Source: Lachnospiraceae bacterium (lineage in GTDB: Bacteria > Bacillota > Clostridia > Lachnospirales > Lachnospiraceae). From it: DNA of 19,994 nt. The notes under the pieces are model-generated. The model worked only from the letters and a program-made list of their open reading frames with translations. It did no database searches and had not been told where the DNA came from. How positions within the stretch are numbered: the stretch's first letter is position 1; each line of letters opens with the position of its first letter. Where the stretch lies: contig JAAVAG010000050.1 of the NCBI GenBank assembly GCA_014804185.1, forward strand, positions 1 to 19,994. Direction: 5' to 3'. A program made the position numbers and the translations under genes. This document shows, piece after piece, positions 1 through 7,820 of the stretch.

Positions 1-1
1 G

Positions 2-2317
2 ACGGACAGAGACAGGCTTCTTCGGGAACTCCAGGAGAACCTGTCGGAAAACTGCCTGGATTTCGACACAGAGAGTGAGGAGCAGTTCGAAGAAAGCGCG
101 GCAATGTGCGGCGAGGAGGCATTGGAACAGTATCTTGCCGCGGGGCATGTGGAGGAAGATACTGTCCGCGGGATCATGAAACGGCAGGAAATTTTTCGGT
201 GCTATTTTCGCAGCTCACTGAAAATGGAGGGTGTGGATACATTTTTGCACGGCCTGGAGCGCTGGATGTATCCTGCGGAATATGGAGAGACATTCGGAGC
301 AAGGGTCTACAAGATCTCCAGGGATGCCCAGGGCAGCAGGCTGACACACATGAAGATCACGGGAGGGGCGCTGCGGGTCAGAGACATGCTGGGAGAGGGT
401 GAGCAGCAGGAAAAAGTCAACCAGATACGGATTTATTCCGGCGAAAAGTACGAGACTGCGGGGGAGGCACAGGCCGGAACCGTCTGCGCTGTCACCGGGC
501 TGACGAAAACCGTGCCGGGACAGGGATTCGGTATGGAAACGGGGACGGTGCTGCCTCTGCTGGAGCCGGTTCTGGACTATCATGTCATTTTGCCGGAAAG
601 GTGCGATGCGGCGGTAATGCTGCCCCGGCTGCGGGAGCTGGAAGAAGAGGAGCCGCTTCTTCATATTGTCTGGGATGAGACTTTGCAGGAGATTCATGCG
701 AAAGTGATGGGGGAAGTTCAGCTGGAGATTCTGCAGGGGATGATCCGGGACAGATATGGAACAGAAGTTTCCTTTGACAATGGCAGCATCGTATATAAAG
801 AGACCATCGACAGTGCGGCGGAGGGTGTGGGGCATTTTGAGCCGCTGCGGCATTATGCGGAGGTACATCTGCTGCTGGAACCGGCCGAACCGGGGAGCGG
901 ACTGCAGTTTGCATCAAAGGTCAGCGAGGATGAACTGGACAGAAACTGGCAGAGACTGATACTGACCCATTTGAGGGAGAGAGAGCATAAGGGGGTGCTG
1001 ACCGGATCCGCCATTACGGATATGCGGATTACGCTTGCGGCGGGGAGAGCGCATCCAAAGCACACCCAGGGCGGGGATTTCCGGGAGGCGACTTACCGTG
1101 CGCTGCGCCAGGGACTGAAACAGGCACGGTGCATCCTGTTGGAACCTCTTTATGAATTTTCACTGGAGGTGCCGGAGCAGTATGTGGGGCGTGCCATGAC
1201 GGATATAGAGAGAATGTGCGGAAAATGCGGCATGCCGGAGAGAATGGAGGATGCGGCAGGAACCGGAATGTGTCTGCTGCGGGGCAGGGCTCCGGTGCAG
1301 TCCATGCGCAACTATCAGAAAGAGGTTACGGCCTATACGAGAGGAGAAGGGCGGCTGTTGTGCGAAATGGGGGGATACGGGCCATGTCATAACTCTCAGG
1401 AGGTGATGGAAGAGATTGGGTATGACAGTGAAGCGGATATGGGCAATCCCGCAGGCTCGGTGTTTTGTGCTCACGGCGCGGGATTTATTGTGCCCTGGTA
1501 CGAGGTGCATCGTTATATGCATCTGGAGAGCAGGCTGTATCTTCTGGAAAGCGGGCCGGGCGGCGGTGTCTCTGACGGGCGGCAGGAAGAATTCTATGAT
1601 GCCGGGACAGGCCATGCGCCGGGAGGATCCGGCAGCAGTCCGGACGGGGAAACGCAGGAGGAGCGGTGGATCGGCACGGACGAGATCGATGCGATTTTAA
1701 GCAGAACCTATTATGCCAACAGACGTGAAGAGACCGGCGGCGGCCGCGGCTGGGGAAACAAAACAGGGCGCAGAGAGGAGACGCGCCCGCCTGTCAGCAG
1801 AAATTTTGCGATATCCAAACCCAGGGAGGACTATCTGCTGGTGGACGGATATAATATTATTTTTGCCTGGGAGGATCTGAGAGAACTGGCAAAGACTACC
1901 ATAGACGGAGCCAGAGGAAAGCTTCTGGATATTCTGTGCGATTATCAGGGGATAAAGAAGTGTCATCTGATTGCTGTATTCGATGCTTACAGGGTACAGG
2001 GACACCGGACAGAGATATCGGATTATCACAATATCCATGTGGTATTTACCGCACAGGCGGAGACGGCGGATCAGTACATTGAGAAATTTGCCCATGAAAA
2101 CGGGAAGAAATATAACGTGACAGTGGCTACCTCGGACGGGCTGGAGCAGATTATCATACGCGGTCAGGGATGTGCGCTTCTGTCCGCCAGAGAATTGCTG
2201 GAGGAAGTGGAGAGAACAAAAAGGCTGCTCAGAGAAGAGCATTTAAACAGAACCAGCGGCAGTGTCAATCGGATGGCGGAACATCTGGGGCAGATCAGAC
2301 TGCCCCAGGATTCCTGA
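2..2317 (+). CDS. TetM/EF-G-like ribosomal-protection GTPase fused to a C-terminal NYN (YacP/Rae1-like) nuclease domain; 5' end outside window
   Basis: The frame is open from the first bases of the window, upstream of the first ATG at 104, so this is the 3' part of a longer gene. The P-loop part of the G domain lies off the left edge. The opening residues resemble the late G domain of TetM. EF-G-like domains follow, and around 1060-1400 the protein resembles TetM domains IV-V (LLEPLYEFSLEVPEQYVGRA, then GEGRLLCEMGGY). A Gly/Glu-rich linker spans about 1550-1800. From about 1829 comes a NYN domain like Bacillus YacP/Rae1: VDGYNIIFAW (1841), VFDAYR (near 1977), ETADQYIEKF (near 2060) and VATSDGLEQ (near 2123), which keeps the acidic residues expected of a PIN/NYN ribonuclease. 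Family knowledge: TetM-type GTPases act on the ribosomal A site, and Rae1 is a ribosome-associated mRNA endonuclease. Inference: one polypeptide may both bind stalled ribosomes and cut mRNA. It need not give tetracycline resistance. The gene converges on trkH with a 10 bp gap and no visible terminator. Confidence 0.85.
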   Translation, partial: TDRDRLLRELQENLSENCLDFDTESEEQFEESAAMCGEEALEQYLAAGHVEEDTVRGIMKRQEIFRCYFRSSLKMEGVDTFLHGLERWMYPAEYGETFGARVYKISRDAQGSRLTHMKITGGALRVRDMLGEGEQQEKVNQIRIYSGEKYETAGEAQAGTVCAVTGLTKTVPGQGFGMETGTVLPLLEPVLDYHVILPERCDAAVMLPRLRELEEEEPLLHIVWDETLQEIHAKVMGEVQLEILQGMIRDRYGTEVSFDNGSIVYKETIDSAAEGVGHFEPLRHYAEVHLLLEPAEPGSGLQFASKVSEDELDRNWQRLILTHLREREHKGVLTGSAITDMRITLAAGRAHPKHTQGGDFREATYRALRQGLKQARCILLEPLYEFSLEVPEQYVGRAMTDIERMCGKCGMPERMEDAAGTGMCLLRGRAPVQSMRNYQKEVTAYTRGEGRLLCEMGGYGPCHNSQEVMEEIGYDSEADMGNPAGSVFCAHGAGFIVPWYEVHRYMHLESRLYLLESGPGGGVSDGRQEEFYDAGTGHAPGGSGSSPDGETQEERWIGTDEIDAILSRTYYANRREETGGGRGWGNKTGRREETRPPVSRNFAISKPREDYLLVDGYNIIFAWEDLRELAKTTIDGARGKLLDILCDYQGIKKCHLIAVFDAYRVQGHRTEISDYHNIHVVFTAQAETADQYIEKFAHENGKKYNVTVATSDGLEQIIIRGQGCALLSARELLEEVERTKRLLREEHLNRTSGSVNRMAEHLGQIRLPQDS

Positions 2318-2327
2318 CCGCAAAAGT

Positions 2328-3767
2328 TCAGTGTTTTTTCCAGCAGGAAGGGGTAAGGAGTACCAACATCGGGATCAGTTCCAGACGTCCGGCCAGCATG
2401 TCCAGCATCAGGATCAGCTTGGAGAACACAGAAAAAAAGGCGAAATTTCCTGTGGGCCCCACCAGTTCCAGACCGGGACCGATATTGTTCAGCGCCGCAA
2501 CCACCGCTGTAAAGCCTGTGGTAAAATCGTATCCTTCTATGCTGACCAGTAGTACGGAGATGAACAGGATAATAAGATAAACTGTCATAAATACATTTGT
2601 GGAGCGTACCACCTCGTGTGCTACCGAGTGGCCGTTCAGGCGGACCTTGGTGACCACCTGCGGGTGGGCGATGGAGGTGAGTTCCTTTTTGATAGATTTT
2701 AAAAGAATCAGGATACGCGACACTTTAATGCCGCCGCCGGTGCTTCCGGCGCAGGCTCCTATGAACATCAGAAGTATCAGACAATTCTTGGAGAGCTGCG
2801 GCCAGAGATTGAAATCAGTTGTTGCAAATCCCGTAGTGGTGATAATGGAACCGATTTGAAAAAATGTATGCCGCAGGACTTCACCCGAGGTGGAGAACAG
2901 ATGGCGGATATTGAAGAAGATAATGCCCCCCGTCGCCGCGATAAAGCCCAGATACCACCAGAGTTCCTCAAAACACAGCGCCTGTTTCAGTTTTCTGCGC
3001 AGGAGCAGAAAGTATACGCTGTAGTTGATGCCGCTGAGGATCATGAAAATGGTCACAATATTCTGTATGGCGGGAGCGTATCCGGCCATACTGTCATTTT
3101 TGATGCCGAAGCCTCCGGTGCCTGTGGTGCCAAAGCTGGTACAAAAAGCGTCAAAAGGAGACATACCGAAACATAAAAGGAGCAGCGCCTCCACAAGAGT
3201 CAGCGCAATATAGATCATATACAGAATTTTGGAGGTATCTTTCAGGCGGGGAACCAGCTTGTCCACGGAGGGGCCTGGGCTTTCCGCTTTCATCAGCGTC
3301 ATTGTGGATCCGCCGAGAAGCGGCGTGATCGCCAGGATAAAGACAAACACTCCCATACCGCCGATCCAGTGGGTGAAACTGCGCCAGAACAGATTGGTAT
3401 AGGACAGCGCTTCCACATTTGTCAGGATGCTGGCGCCGGTGGTGGTAAAGCCTGAGATAGTTTCAAACAGTGCGTCTATATAGGAGGGGATATCCCCTGT
3501 CAGGACAAAGGGAATGGCGCCAAAGAGACTGAGGACGATCCAGCTCAGCGCCACAATGATAAATCCCTCCCTGGGATAGAGCATGCGGTTTACAGGCTTT
3601 TTCAGTGTCAGAAAAAAGCCGCCTGCCAGGCATGCTGCAGCCGTAAGCAGGTAGAACAGGCTGTCCTGCTCCAGATAGAAAAGACCGACCAGCGCGGGCA
3701 GACACAGAAAACCTGCTTCAAATTTCAAAACCCAGCCTACAACATATCGAATAATAGAATAGTTCAT
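2328..3767 (-). CDS. trkH: TrkH/KtrB-family potassium uptake channel subunit
   Basis: Integral membrane K+ translocating subunit of 479 aa, the usual TrkH length. It has the four-fold membrane-pore-membrane layout, with filter loops recognisable as TTTGAS (near residue 110), GTTGTGGFG (near 215), TTTGFAT (near 312) and NNIGPG (near 427). The end, LELIPMLVLLTPSCWKKH, matches the usual TrkH C-terminus. The ATG at 3767 is preceded by GGTGA seven bases upstream. It lies 20 bp downstream of the trkA stop on the same strand, so the two are very probably co-transcribed, trkA first. TrkA supplies the cytoplasmic RCK gating ring. Its 3' end faces the GTPase-NYN gene. Confidence 0.95.
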   Translation of the reverse strand: MNYSIIRYVVGWVLKFEAGFLCLPALVGLFYLEQDSLFYLLTAAACLAGGFFLTLKKPVNRMLYPREGFIIVALSWIVLSLFGAIPFVLTGDIPSYIDALFETISGFTTTGASILTNVEALSYTNLFWRSFTHWIGGMGVFVFILAITPLLGGSTMTLMKAESPGPSVDKLVPRLKDTSKILYMIYIALTLVEALLLLCFGMSPFDAFCTSFGTTGTGGFGIKNDSMAGYAPAIQNIVTIFMILSGINYSVYFLLLRRKLKQALCFEELWWYLGFIAATGGIIFFNIRHLFSTSGEVLRHTFFQIGSIITTTGFATTDFNLWPQLSKNCLILLMFIGACAGSTGGGIKVSRILILLKSIKKELTSIAHPQVVTKVRLNGHSVAHEVVRSTNVFMTVYLIILFISVLLVSIEGYDFTTGFTAVVAALNNIGPGLELVGPTGNFAFFSVFSKLILMLDMLAGRLELIPMLVLLTPSCWKKH

Positions 3768-3787
3768 AATGAATCACCGCGCCCTTC

Positions 3788-5146
3788 TCACTTTTCCAAT
3801 ATTCCGGCAATATTGCTGATCTTATAATCTTTCAGAATGACAACGACCATGTCTCCCGGCAGGATACAGTCCTGTCCGCTGGGAATAATGACCTGCTTGT
3901 CCCTGTAGATACAGCTGATCAGCGTGTTTTTGCGTATGCGAAGCTGCTGCAGCGGGATACCGGTAACCGGGGAAGCTTCTTTTATAAAAAATTCCAGCGC
4001 TTCCGCTTTCCCATCGGCCAGTTTATAGAAACTCTCCACATCACTGTTCATGGAGTTGCTGGCAGAGCGGATATATTTGGTTATATAGTCTGCGGTGATA
4101 AGCCGGGGATAGATGACGCTGTCTAAAGACAGCTGATCCAGGATGCTGGAAAAGCCGATACGGTTCACCTTGGTGATGATCTTGGCGTGAGAACGGCTTT
4201 TGCCGAACATGGACAGCAGAATATTTTCCTCGTCCATATTGGTCAGCGTGATCAGTGCGTCCGTGTCCTCCAGACCTTCCTGCAGGAGCAGATCCTCATT
4301 GGTGGCGTCGCCGTGGATGATGGTCGCCCGGGGGAGCAGGTCGCACAATTCATCGCAGCGGGCCTGATTGATCTCTATGATTTTTACGTTCACACCGGTT
4401 TTCAGCAGGAGTTTTGCCAGATAGTAGGAGGTCTTGCCGCCGCCGGTGATCATCACGTTTTTGACGGAGGTAGAGGAGATGGACAACTGTCGGAAATAGG
4501 TGTTCACTTTCCTGCGCTCGGCTACAACCCCCAGAATGTCTCCCGCCTCAATGCGGAATTCGCCTTTGGGGATAATGATTTCCTTGCCCCTTGCCACCAG
4601 GCATACAAGCATCTGGCTTTTCAGATTGATTCGGATATCCTGCAGGGAACGTCCCACCAGGACGGAATCGGGACGCACCCGGAAATGTACCAGGTGAATA
4701 TGCCCGCGGGCAAAAGTATCGATTTTCTGCGCAAAAGGGAAACGAATAATCTGTGCGATTTCCTGTGCCGCGGTGGATTCGGGATTCAGCGTCATGGCCA
4801 GGCCGAATTCGTTTTTGAGATAATCTGCCTCATTATAGTAGATGGGATTCCGGACCCTGGCGATAGTTTTGCAGTTGCCAGTTTTTTTGGCGATCATGCA
4901 GCAGAGAAGATTGTGCTCGTCGGAACCGGTGACGGCGATAAGAAGATCAGCGCTTGCGATATCGGCCTGTTTCAGTGTCTCAAAGCTGACGCCGTTTCCG
5001 ATCATACCGATCACATCGAAAGCATTGGAGATAGAAGATACTTTATCTGCTCTTTCATCTATGGCTACAATGTCGTGGCCCTCGGTGGAAAGCTGTTCCA
5101 CCAGGGTATATCCCACTTTCCCGCAGCCGACAATAATAATTTTCAT
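3788..5146 (-). CDS. trkA: TrkA-family potassium uptake regulator with two RCK (NAD-binding plus TrkA_C) units
   Basis: Cytoplasmic peripheral subunit that gates the TrkH channel in response to nucleotide binding. The protein starts MKIIIVGCGKVGYTLVEQL, a Rossmann fold with GxGxxG. A second Rossmann unit begins near residue 228 (VMITGGGKTSYYLAKLL), and TrkA_C-like segments follow each one (near 140-215 and 370-450). At 453 aa it is full length for a duplicated TrkA. An in-frame GTG at 5158 would add four residues. I prefer the ATG at 5146 because the AAAGG motif abuts the GTG too closely and because family members begin at MKIII. It is first in a two-gene operon with trkH. A TATACT -10 box sits about 80 bp upstream, followed by a structured leader. 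Confidence 0.94.
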   Translation of the reverse strand: MKIIIVGCGKVGYTLVEQLSTEGHDIVAIDERADKVSSISNAFDVIGMIGNGVSFETLKQADIASADLLIAVTGSDEHNLLCCMIAKKTGNCKTIARVRNPIYYNEADYLKNEFGLAMTLNPESTAAQEIAQIIRFPFAQKIDTFARGHIHLVHFRVRPDSVLVGRSLQDIRINLKSQMLVCLVARGKEIIIPKGEFRIEAGDILGVVAERRKVNTYFRQLSISSTSVKNVMITGGGKTSYYLAKLLLKTGVNVKIIEINQARCDELCDLLPRATIIHGDATNEDLLLQEGLEDTDALITLTNMDEENILLSMFGKSRSHAKIITKVNRIGFSSILDQLSLDSVIYPRLITADYITKYIRSASNSMNSDVESFYKLADGKAEALEFFIKEASPVTGIPLQQLRIRKNTLISCIYRDKQVIIPSGQDCILPGDMVVVILKDYKISNIAGILEK

Positions 5147-5232
5147 ACAGATTTTCACACCTTTCCATAGTTATACCCATCTGCGCCCAGACGCACGGGC
5201 ACTCCCGGGTCTTGACCCTAAAGGTAAGTATA
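5147..5232 (-). promoter_or_regulatory. Probable trkA promoter (-10) and GC-rich structured leader
   Basis: On the minus strand a TATACT box lies at 5232-5227. No good -35 is present at 17 bp; a T8 run occupies that place and TTGCGC lies at 22 bp. Downstream, before the start codon, are short stems: GGGTC-TT-GACCC (5207-5218), and the mutually exclusive GCCC/GGGC (5185-5200) and TGCG/CGCA pairings. This could be a regulatory leader. It does not match the c-di-AMP (ydaO) riboswitch pattern that I know for K+ genes. Confidence 0.4.
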
Positions 5233-5288
5233 CCACAATTGTAAAAAAAAGGTAGCGCAATTTGTATGATTTAGAGCCGGAGTTATTG

Positions 5289-6560
5289 TTACTTTTTCAT
5301 ATGGCTGTGCTTTTTTCGGTAATTTCCGGGGGACATCCCGGTGATGCGCTGAAATACCTTGGTAAAATAACTTTGATCGTTGTAACCTGTATGCATGGCA
5401 ATATCCGACAGGCTCATCCGGGAATAGCGGAGCAGATCCCGGGCCTTTGTGATGCGGATCCGGTTCAGGTACTGGTTGAAGCTGCAGCCGGTTTCTTTTT
5501 TGAAAATACGGCTGAGATAGGCCGGAGTCAGGCCGATCTGCTGCGCGGCGGATTCCAGGCTAATCTGCCGGGAATAGTTTACATCGAGATACTGCAGACA
5601 TTTGTTTATGGCAGCGGTATGCCCGGTACCTGCGCAGCGGGTATATTCCTCCATAAAATCACCGATCAGTTTCACAGTCCATGCGCTGAGGGAATCAAAG
5701 CTGTCCAGCGACGGGGAAGCTTTCCGGTAGCGGCGCAGCAAAAGCATGGCGTTTCCCTCCGGAGCACCGTTTTCAATGGCAGTGCGCGAGATCATGACCA
5801 GCAGTTCTGAGAGCCGCGCTTTGATCCATTTCAGATTGCCGCCGCTGCCCGTCAGCAGGGAGGCAAGGAGGTTTTTCAGACAGAGCAGAGTTTGACGGGG
5901 GTCATAATGTGAGAGGCTCTGCAGCAGATTTTTTTCCATGTCAAAGGGATAGCCGAAGGAGGAGGGCTGCTGTTTCATCTGCAGGATATATGCGCTGATT
6001 TCCTTTTGCAGGGAATCCGAGCGCGCCATCGTCATAAAACGGCTTTCCTCGGAGAGATGGTTCATAAATCCGGCGGACATAAACAAAAGAATCGATAACT
6101 CCTGCACCTTTTCGGGGGAGATCAGCGGGATTTTTTCCAGAAAAACCAGCGCCTGCCGCAGCGCTTCGGGGGAGGCGGAGAAATTTTCCTGCAATTCACA
6201 GTCGATATAATCCTGCTTGTCCACCATAATAAATGGACCTACCGTAATTTTGGCAGCATCCGTGGTGTCGCCGATAATAGGGGATACAAAGCAGGTAAGG
6301 CCCATAGGGCAGAAATAAATATATCTGCCCCCGAAACGGGAGGCAGCTGTCATTCCGTAATTATGGGCATTTATGCATTTGTCCCGGGACTTGCCCGCGA
6401 TACCGCACAGTTCGCAGCTGGCACAGCCATAGCCGTGCTCGCAGAGCGTGACGCCCTGTGCGTCTGATACTGTGCATCCGATGCCGGTGGAGGCGGAAAA
6501 TGCCTGCGAGCAGGTTTTGGCAAGTTCCAGGTCAAAGGGCAGATTGGTGTTTGCTGTCAT
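5289..6560 (-). CDS. AraC-family transcriptional regulator with N-terminal PocR ligand-sensing domain
   Basis: A 423 aa one-component regulator. The N-terminal half (about residues 8-170) looks like a PocR domain, with a cysteine-rich stretch (GYGCASCELCGIAGKSRDKC) followed by INAHNYGMTAA and YIYFCPMGLTCFVSPI. The C-terminal 100 residues are a double helix-turn-helix AraC domain (ISLESAAQQIGLTPAYLSRIFKKE, then LSDIAMHTGYNDQSYFTKVF). The ORF is open to 6731, but the ATG at 6560 has AGGAG six bases upstream, and the extra upstream sequence is a hydrophobic translation of the promoter region. PocR domains are known from the regulator of propanediol/cobalamin genes and sense small molecules. It is divergent from a corrinoid-pathway methyltransferase, so it is very likely the local regulator of the methyl-transfer genes up to 10793 (inference). 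Confidence 0.9.
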   Translation of the reverse strand: MTANTNLPFDLELAKTCSQAFSASTGIGCTVSDAQGVTLCEHGYGCASCELCGIAGKSRDKCINAHNYGMTAASRFGGRYIYFCPMGLTCFVSPIIGDTTDAAKITVGPFIMVDKQDYIDCELQENFSASPEALRQALVFLEKIPLISPEKVQELSILLFMSAGFMNHLSEESRFMTMARSDSLQKEISAYILQMKQQPSSFGYPFDMEKNLLQSLSHYDPRQTLLCLKNLLASLLTGSGGNLKWIKARLSELLVMISRTAIENGAPEGNAMLLLRRYRKASPSLDSFDSLSAWTVKLIGDFMEEYTRCAGTGHTAAINKCLQYLDVNYSRQISLESAAQQIGLTPAYLSRIFKKETGCSFNQYLNRIRITKARDLLRYSRMSLSDIAMHTGYNDQSYFTKVFQRITGMSPGNYRKKHSHMKK

Positions 6561-6596
6561 GGGAATCTCCTGTAGTGTGGGTCGATAGATAATTTT

Positions 6597-6625
6597 AGTA
6601 TGCATGCCGGAGTGGGATATGTCAA
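6597..6625 (-). promoter_or_regulatory. Promoter of the PocR-AraC regulator gene
   Basis: On the minus strand a perfect TTGACA (-35, 6625-6620) is followed after 17 bp by CATACT (-10, 6602-6597), about 37 bp before the start codon at 6560. The consensus -35 suggests activator-independent expression of the regulator, unlike the divergent target promoter. Confidence 0.7.
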
Positions 6626-6647
6626 GAAAGCAGGACAAAGAAATGCT

Positions 6648-6694
6648 AAACAGAACAATTTTGTACAAGAAATATAAGGAGGGAATGCTATAAT
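6648..6694 (+). promoter_or_regulatory. Activator-type promoter of the URO-D-family methyltransferase gene; shared layout with 8409-8455
   Basis: The order is AAACAGAA (6648-6655), 9 bp, ACAAGAAATA (6665-6674), 11 bp, then an extended -10 TGCTATAAT (6686-6694). There is no good -35 at 16-18 bp; ACAAGAAATA covers that place. The same three blocks with the same gaps occur before the corrinoid-protein gene. A box that replaces the -35 is typical of class II AraC activator sites, so the blocks are probable binding sites for the adjacent PocR-AraC protein (inference). Confidence 0.65.
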
Positions 6695-6779
6695 AAGGGA
6701 AAGCAATAATAATGAGAGAGGTATCATACAAGAAATGTGCGAGACGGGATTAAAAGCCATAAAGGAGGAGAAACGGATA

Positions 6780-7754
6780 ATGACGAACCGTGAAAAATTT
6801 ATTAAGACGCTGAAATGCGAGCCGGTGGGCGGGCAGGTTCCCACATTTGAACTGGTTTTTTTCCTGACAATGGAAAAGTTCGGAAAGGTGCATCCCTCCC
6901 AGCGCATCTATGAACAGTGGGATCAGATGAGTTATAAGGAAAAAAGTCTTCATATGAATGAGATGGCGCAGCTTTATATCGATACGGCAGAAGCGTACGG
7001 CCACAGCGCAATTTTTGTGCATCCCAAGCCCGGGGGAATTGACAACATACAGTGGCTTCTGGAGCTGATCCGGGAGAAGAGCGGGGATGAATATTATATT
7101 ATGATGCACGGGGATCCCACCTGGTCGATTCCCGACGGAGAGGGCATGATGGACTTTTCGATCCGGATGTATGAGGATCCCGAGGGACTCAACGAGGAAT
7201 CCAAAATACGGCTGGAAAGATCCCTGGATGTGGCGCGGAAACTGGATGAAAAGGGGCACTTGCTGGACGGGTTCGGACTCTGCTCGGACTACTGCTTTAA
7301 TGTGAATCCTTTCTTCAGTCCGGAAAGTTTTGACGAGCTGATTGTGCCTTACCTGAAAGAAGTCATTTCGGAATACCGCAAAATGGGCTATTATACTATC
7401 AAGCATACGGACGGAAACATTATGCCCATTGTCGCGCAGATGGCGGCGTGTAAACCGGATGCAATCCATTCGCTGGATCCCCAGGGCGGCGTGTCTATTC
7501 CGGAGGTGCGTAAAATCATTGGAAATGAAATCGCACTGGCGGGAAATGTAAACTGCGCGCTGCTGCAGACCGGGACAGAGGAGGAATGCCGGGCGGATGT
7601 GCTTCGCTCCCTGCGGGAGGGGATGGCAAACGGCCGGGGATATATTTTCTGTACATCCAACTGTGCCTACACCGGACTTGCACTGGAACGCTATGAAATG
7701 ATGATGGAGATCTGGAGACAATACGGAAACTATGATATCCCATTACAGCCCTGA
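6780..7754 (+). CDS. URO-D-family (MtaA-superfamily) methyltransferase, probable substrate:corrinoid methyltransferase
   Basis: A 324 aa cytoplasmic TIM-barrel protein of the uroporphyrinogen decarboxylase superfamily, which includes the methyltransferases MtaA, MtbA and CmuA. The start (MTNREKFIKTLKCE) is typical of the family. The ATG at 6780 has AAAGGAGGAG upstream; an ATG further 5' in frame (6735) lacks a ribosome site. True uroporphyrinogen decarboxylation is unlikely because the neighbours are a corrinoid protein, a second URO-D protein and DUF2284. At the place where MtaA-like proteins have His-x-Cys, this protein has H209-T-D211-G-N. Near the C-terminus it has C291 and C295 (FCTSNCAYTG). 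An HxD version of the motif suggests the demethylating (substrate-side) component rather than the acceptor-side one (inference). The substrate is unknown; methoxylated aromatics, methylamines or betaines are possible. Confidence 0.8.
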   Translation: MTNREKFIKTLKCEPVGGQVPTFELVFFLTMEKFGKVHPSQRIYEQWDQMSYKEKSLHMNEMAQLYIDTAEAYGHSAIFVHPKPGGIDNIQWLLELIREKSGDEYYIMMHGDPTWSIPDGEGMMDFSIRMYEDPEGLNEESKIRLERSLDVARKLDEKGHLLDGFGLCSDYCFNVNPFFSPESFDELIVPYLKEVISEYRKMGYYTIKHTDGNIMPIVAQMAACKPDAIHSLDPQGGVSIPEVRKIIGNEIALAGNVNCALLQTGTEEECRADVLRSLREGMANGRGYIFCTSNCAYTGLALERYEMMMEIWRQYGNYDIPLQP

Positions 7755-7766
7755 CCCCTGGGAGCA

Positions 7767-7820
7767 TGGATCCCAATGTGAACCGTGGATCCCAATGTGA
7801 ACCACAGTTCACATGGGAAA
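7767..7820. repeat. Tandem direct repeat with an inverted arm between convergent genes (possible terminator or RNA switch)
   Basis: TGGATCCCAATGTGAACC occurs at 7767-7784 and again, identically, at 7786-7803. A third arm, GTTCACATGGGA (7809-7820), is the reverse complement of the distal part of either copy, with one bulged A. With the second copy it forms a roughly 12 bp hairpin with a CACA loop. The hairpin lies between the ends of two convergent genes and overlaps the stop codon of the minus-strand gene. No U-run follows on either strand, so it is not a standard intrinsic terminator. Confidence 0.6.

Noticed and set aside
2..2317. Calling the first gene a tetracycline-resistance determinant
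   Set aside because: It is only TetM-like, has a nuclease fusion absent from classical Tet proteins, and lies beside housekeeping K+ transport genes with no mobile-element signs. Resistance cannot be inferred.
4187..5170. A 327-codon plus-strand frame opposite trkA
   Set aside because: It is antisense to a full-length TrkA with conserved motifs and has no plausible ribosome site or domain.
5222..5288. Intrinsic terminator after the PocR-AraC gene (T8 run on the minus strand)
   Set aside because: No stable GC stem directly precedes the T-run; it more likely belongs to the trkA promoter spacer.
6561..6731. N-terminal extension of the PocR-AraC protein from a start at 6731
   Set aside because: It would translate the promoter and leader as a hydrophobic segment before the PocR domain; ATG 6560 has a proper AGGAG site.
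6780..7754. Haem-pathway uroporphyrinogen decarboxylase (hemE)
   Set aside because: The superfamily fold is shared, but the context is a corrinoid protein, DUF2284 and an MtaA-like enzyme, and no other haem genes are present.
7767..7820. CRISPR-like array
   Set aside because: There are only two repeat copies separated by one base, without spacers or cas genes.
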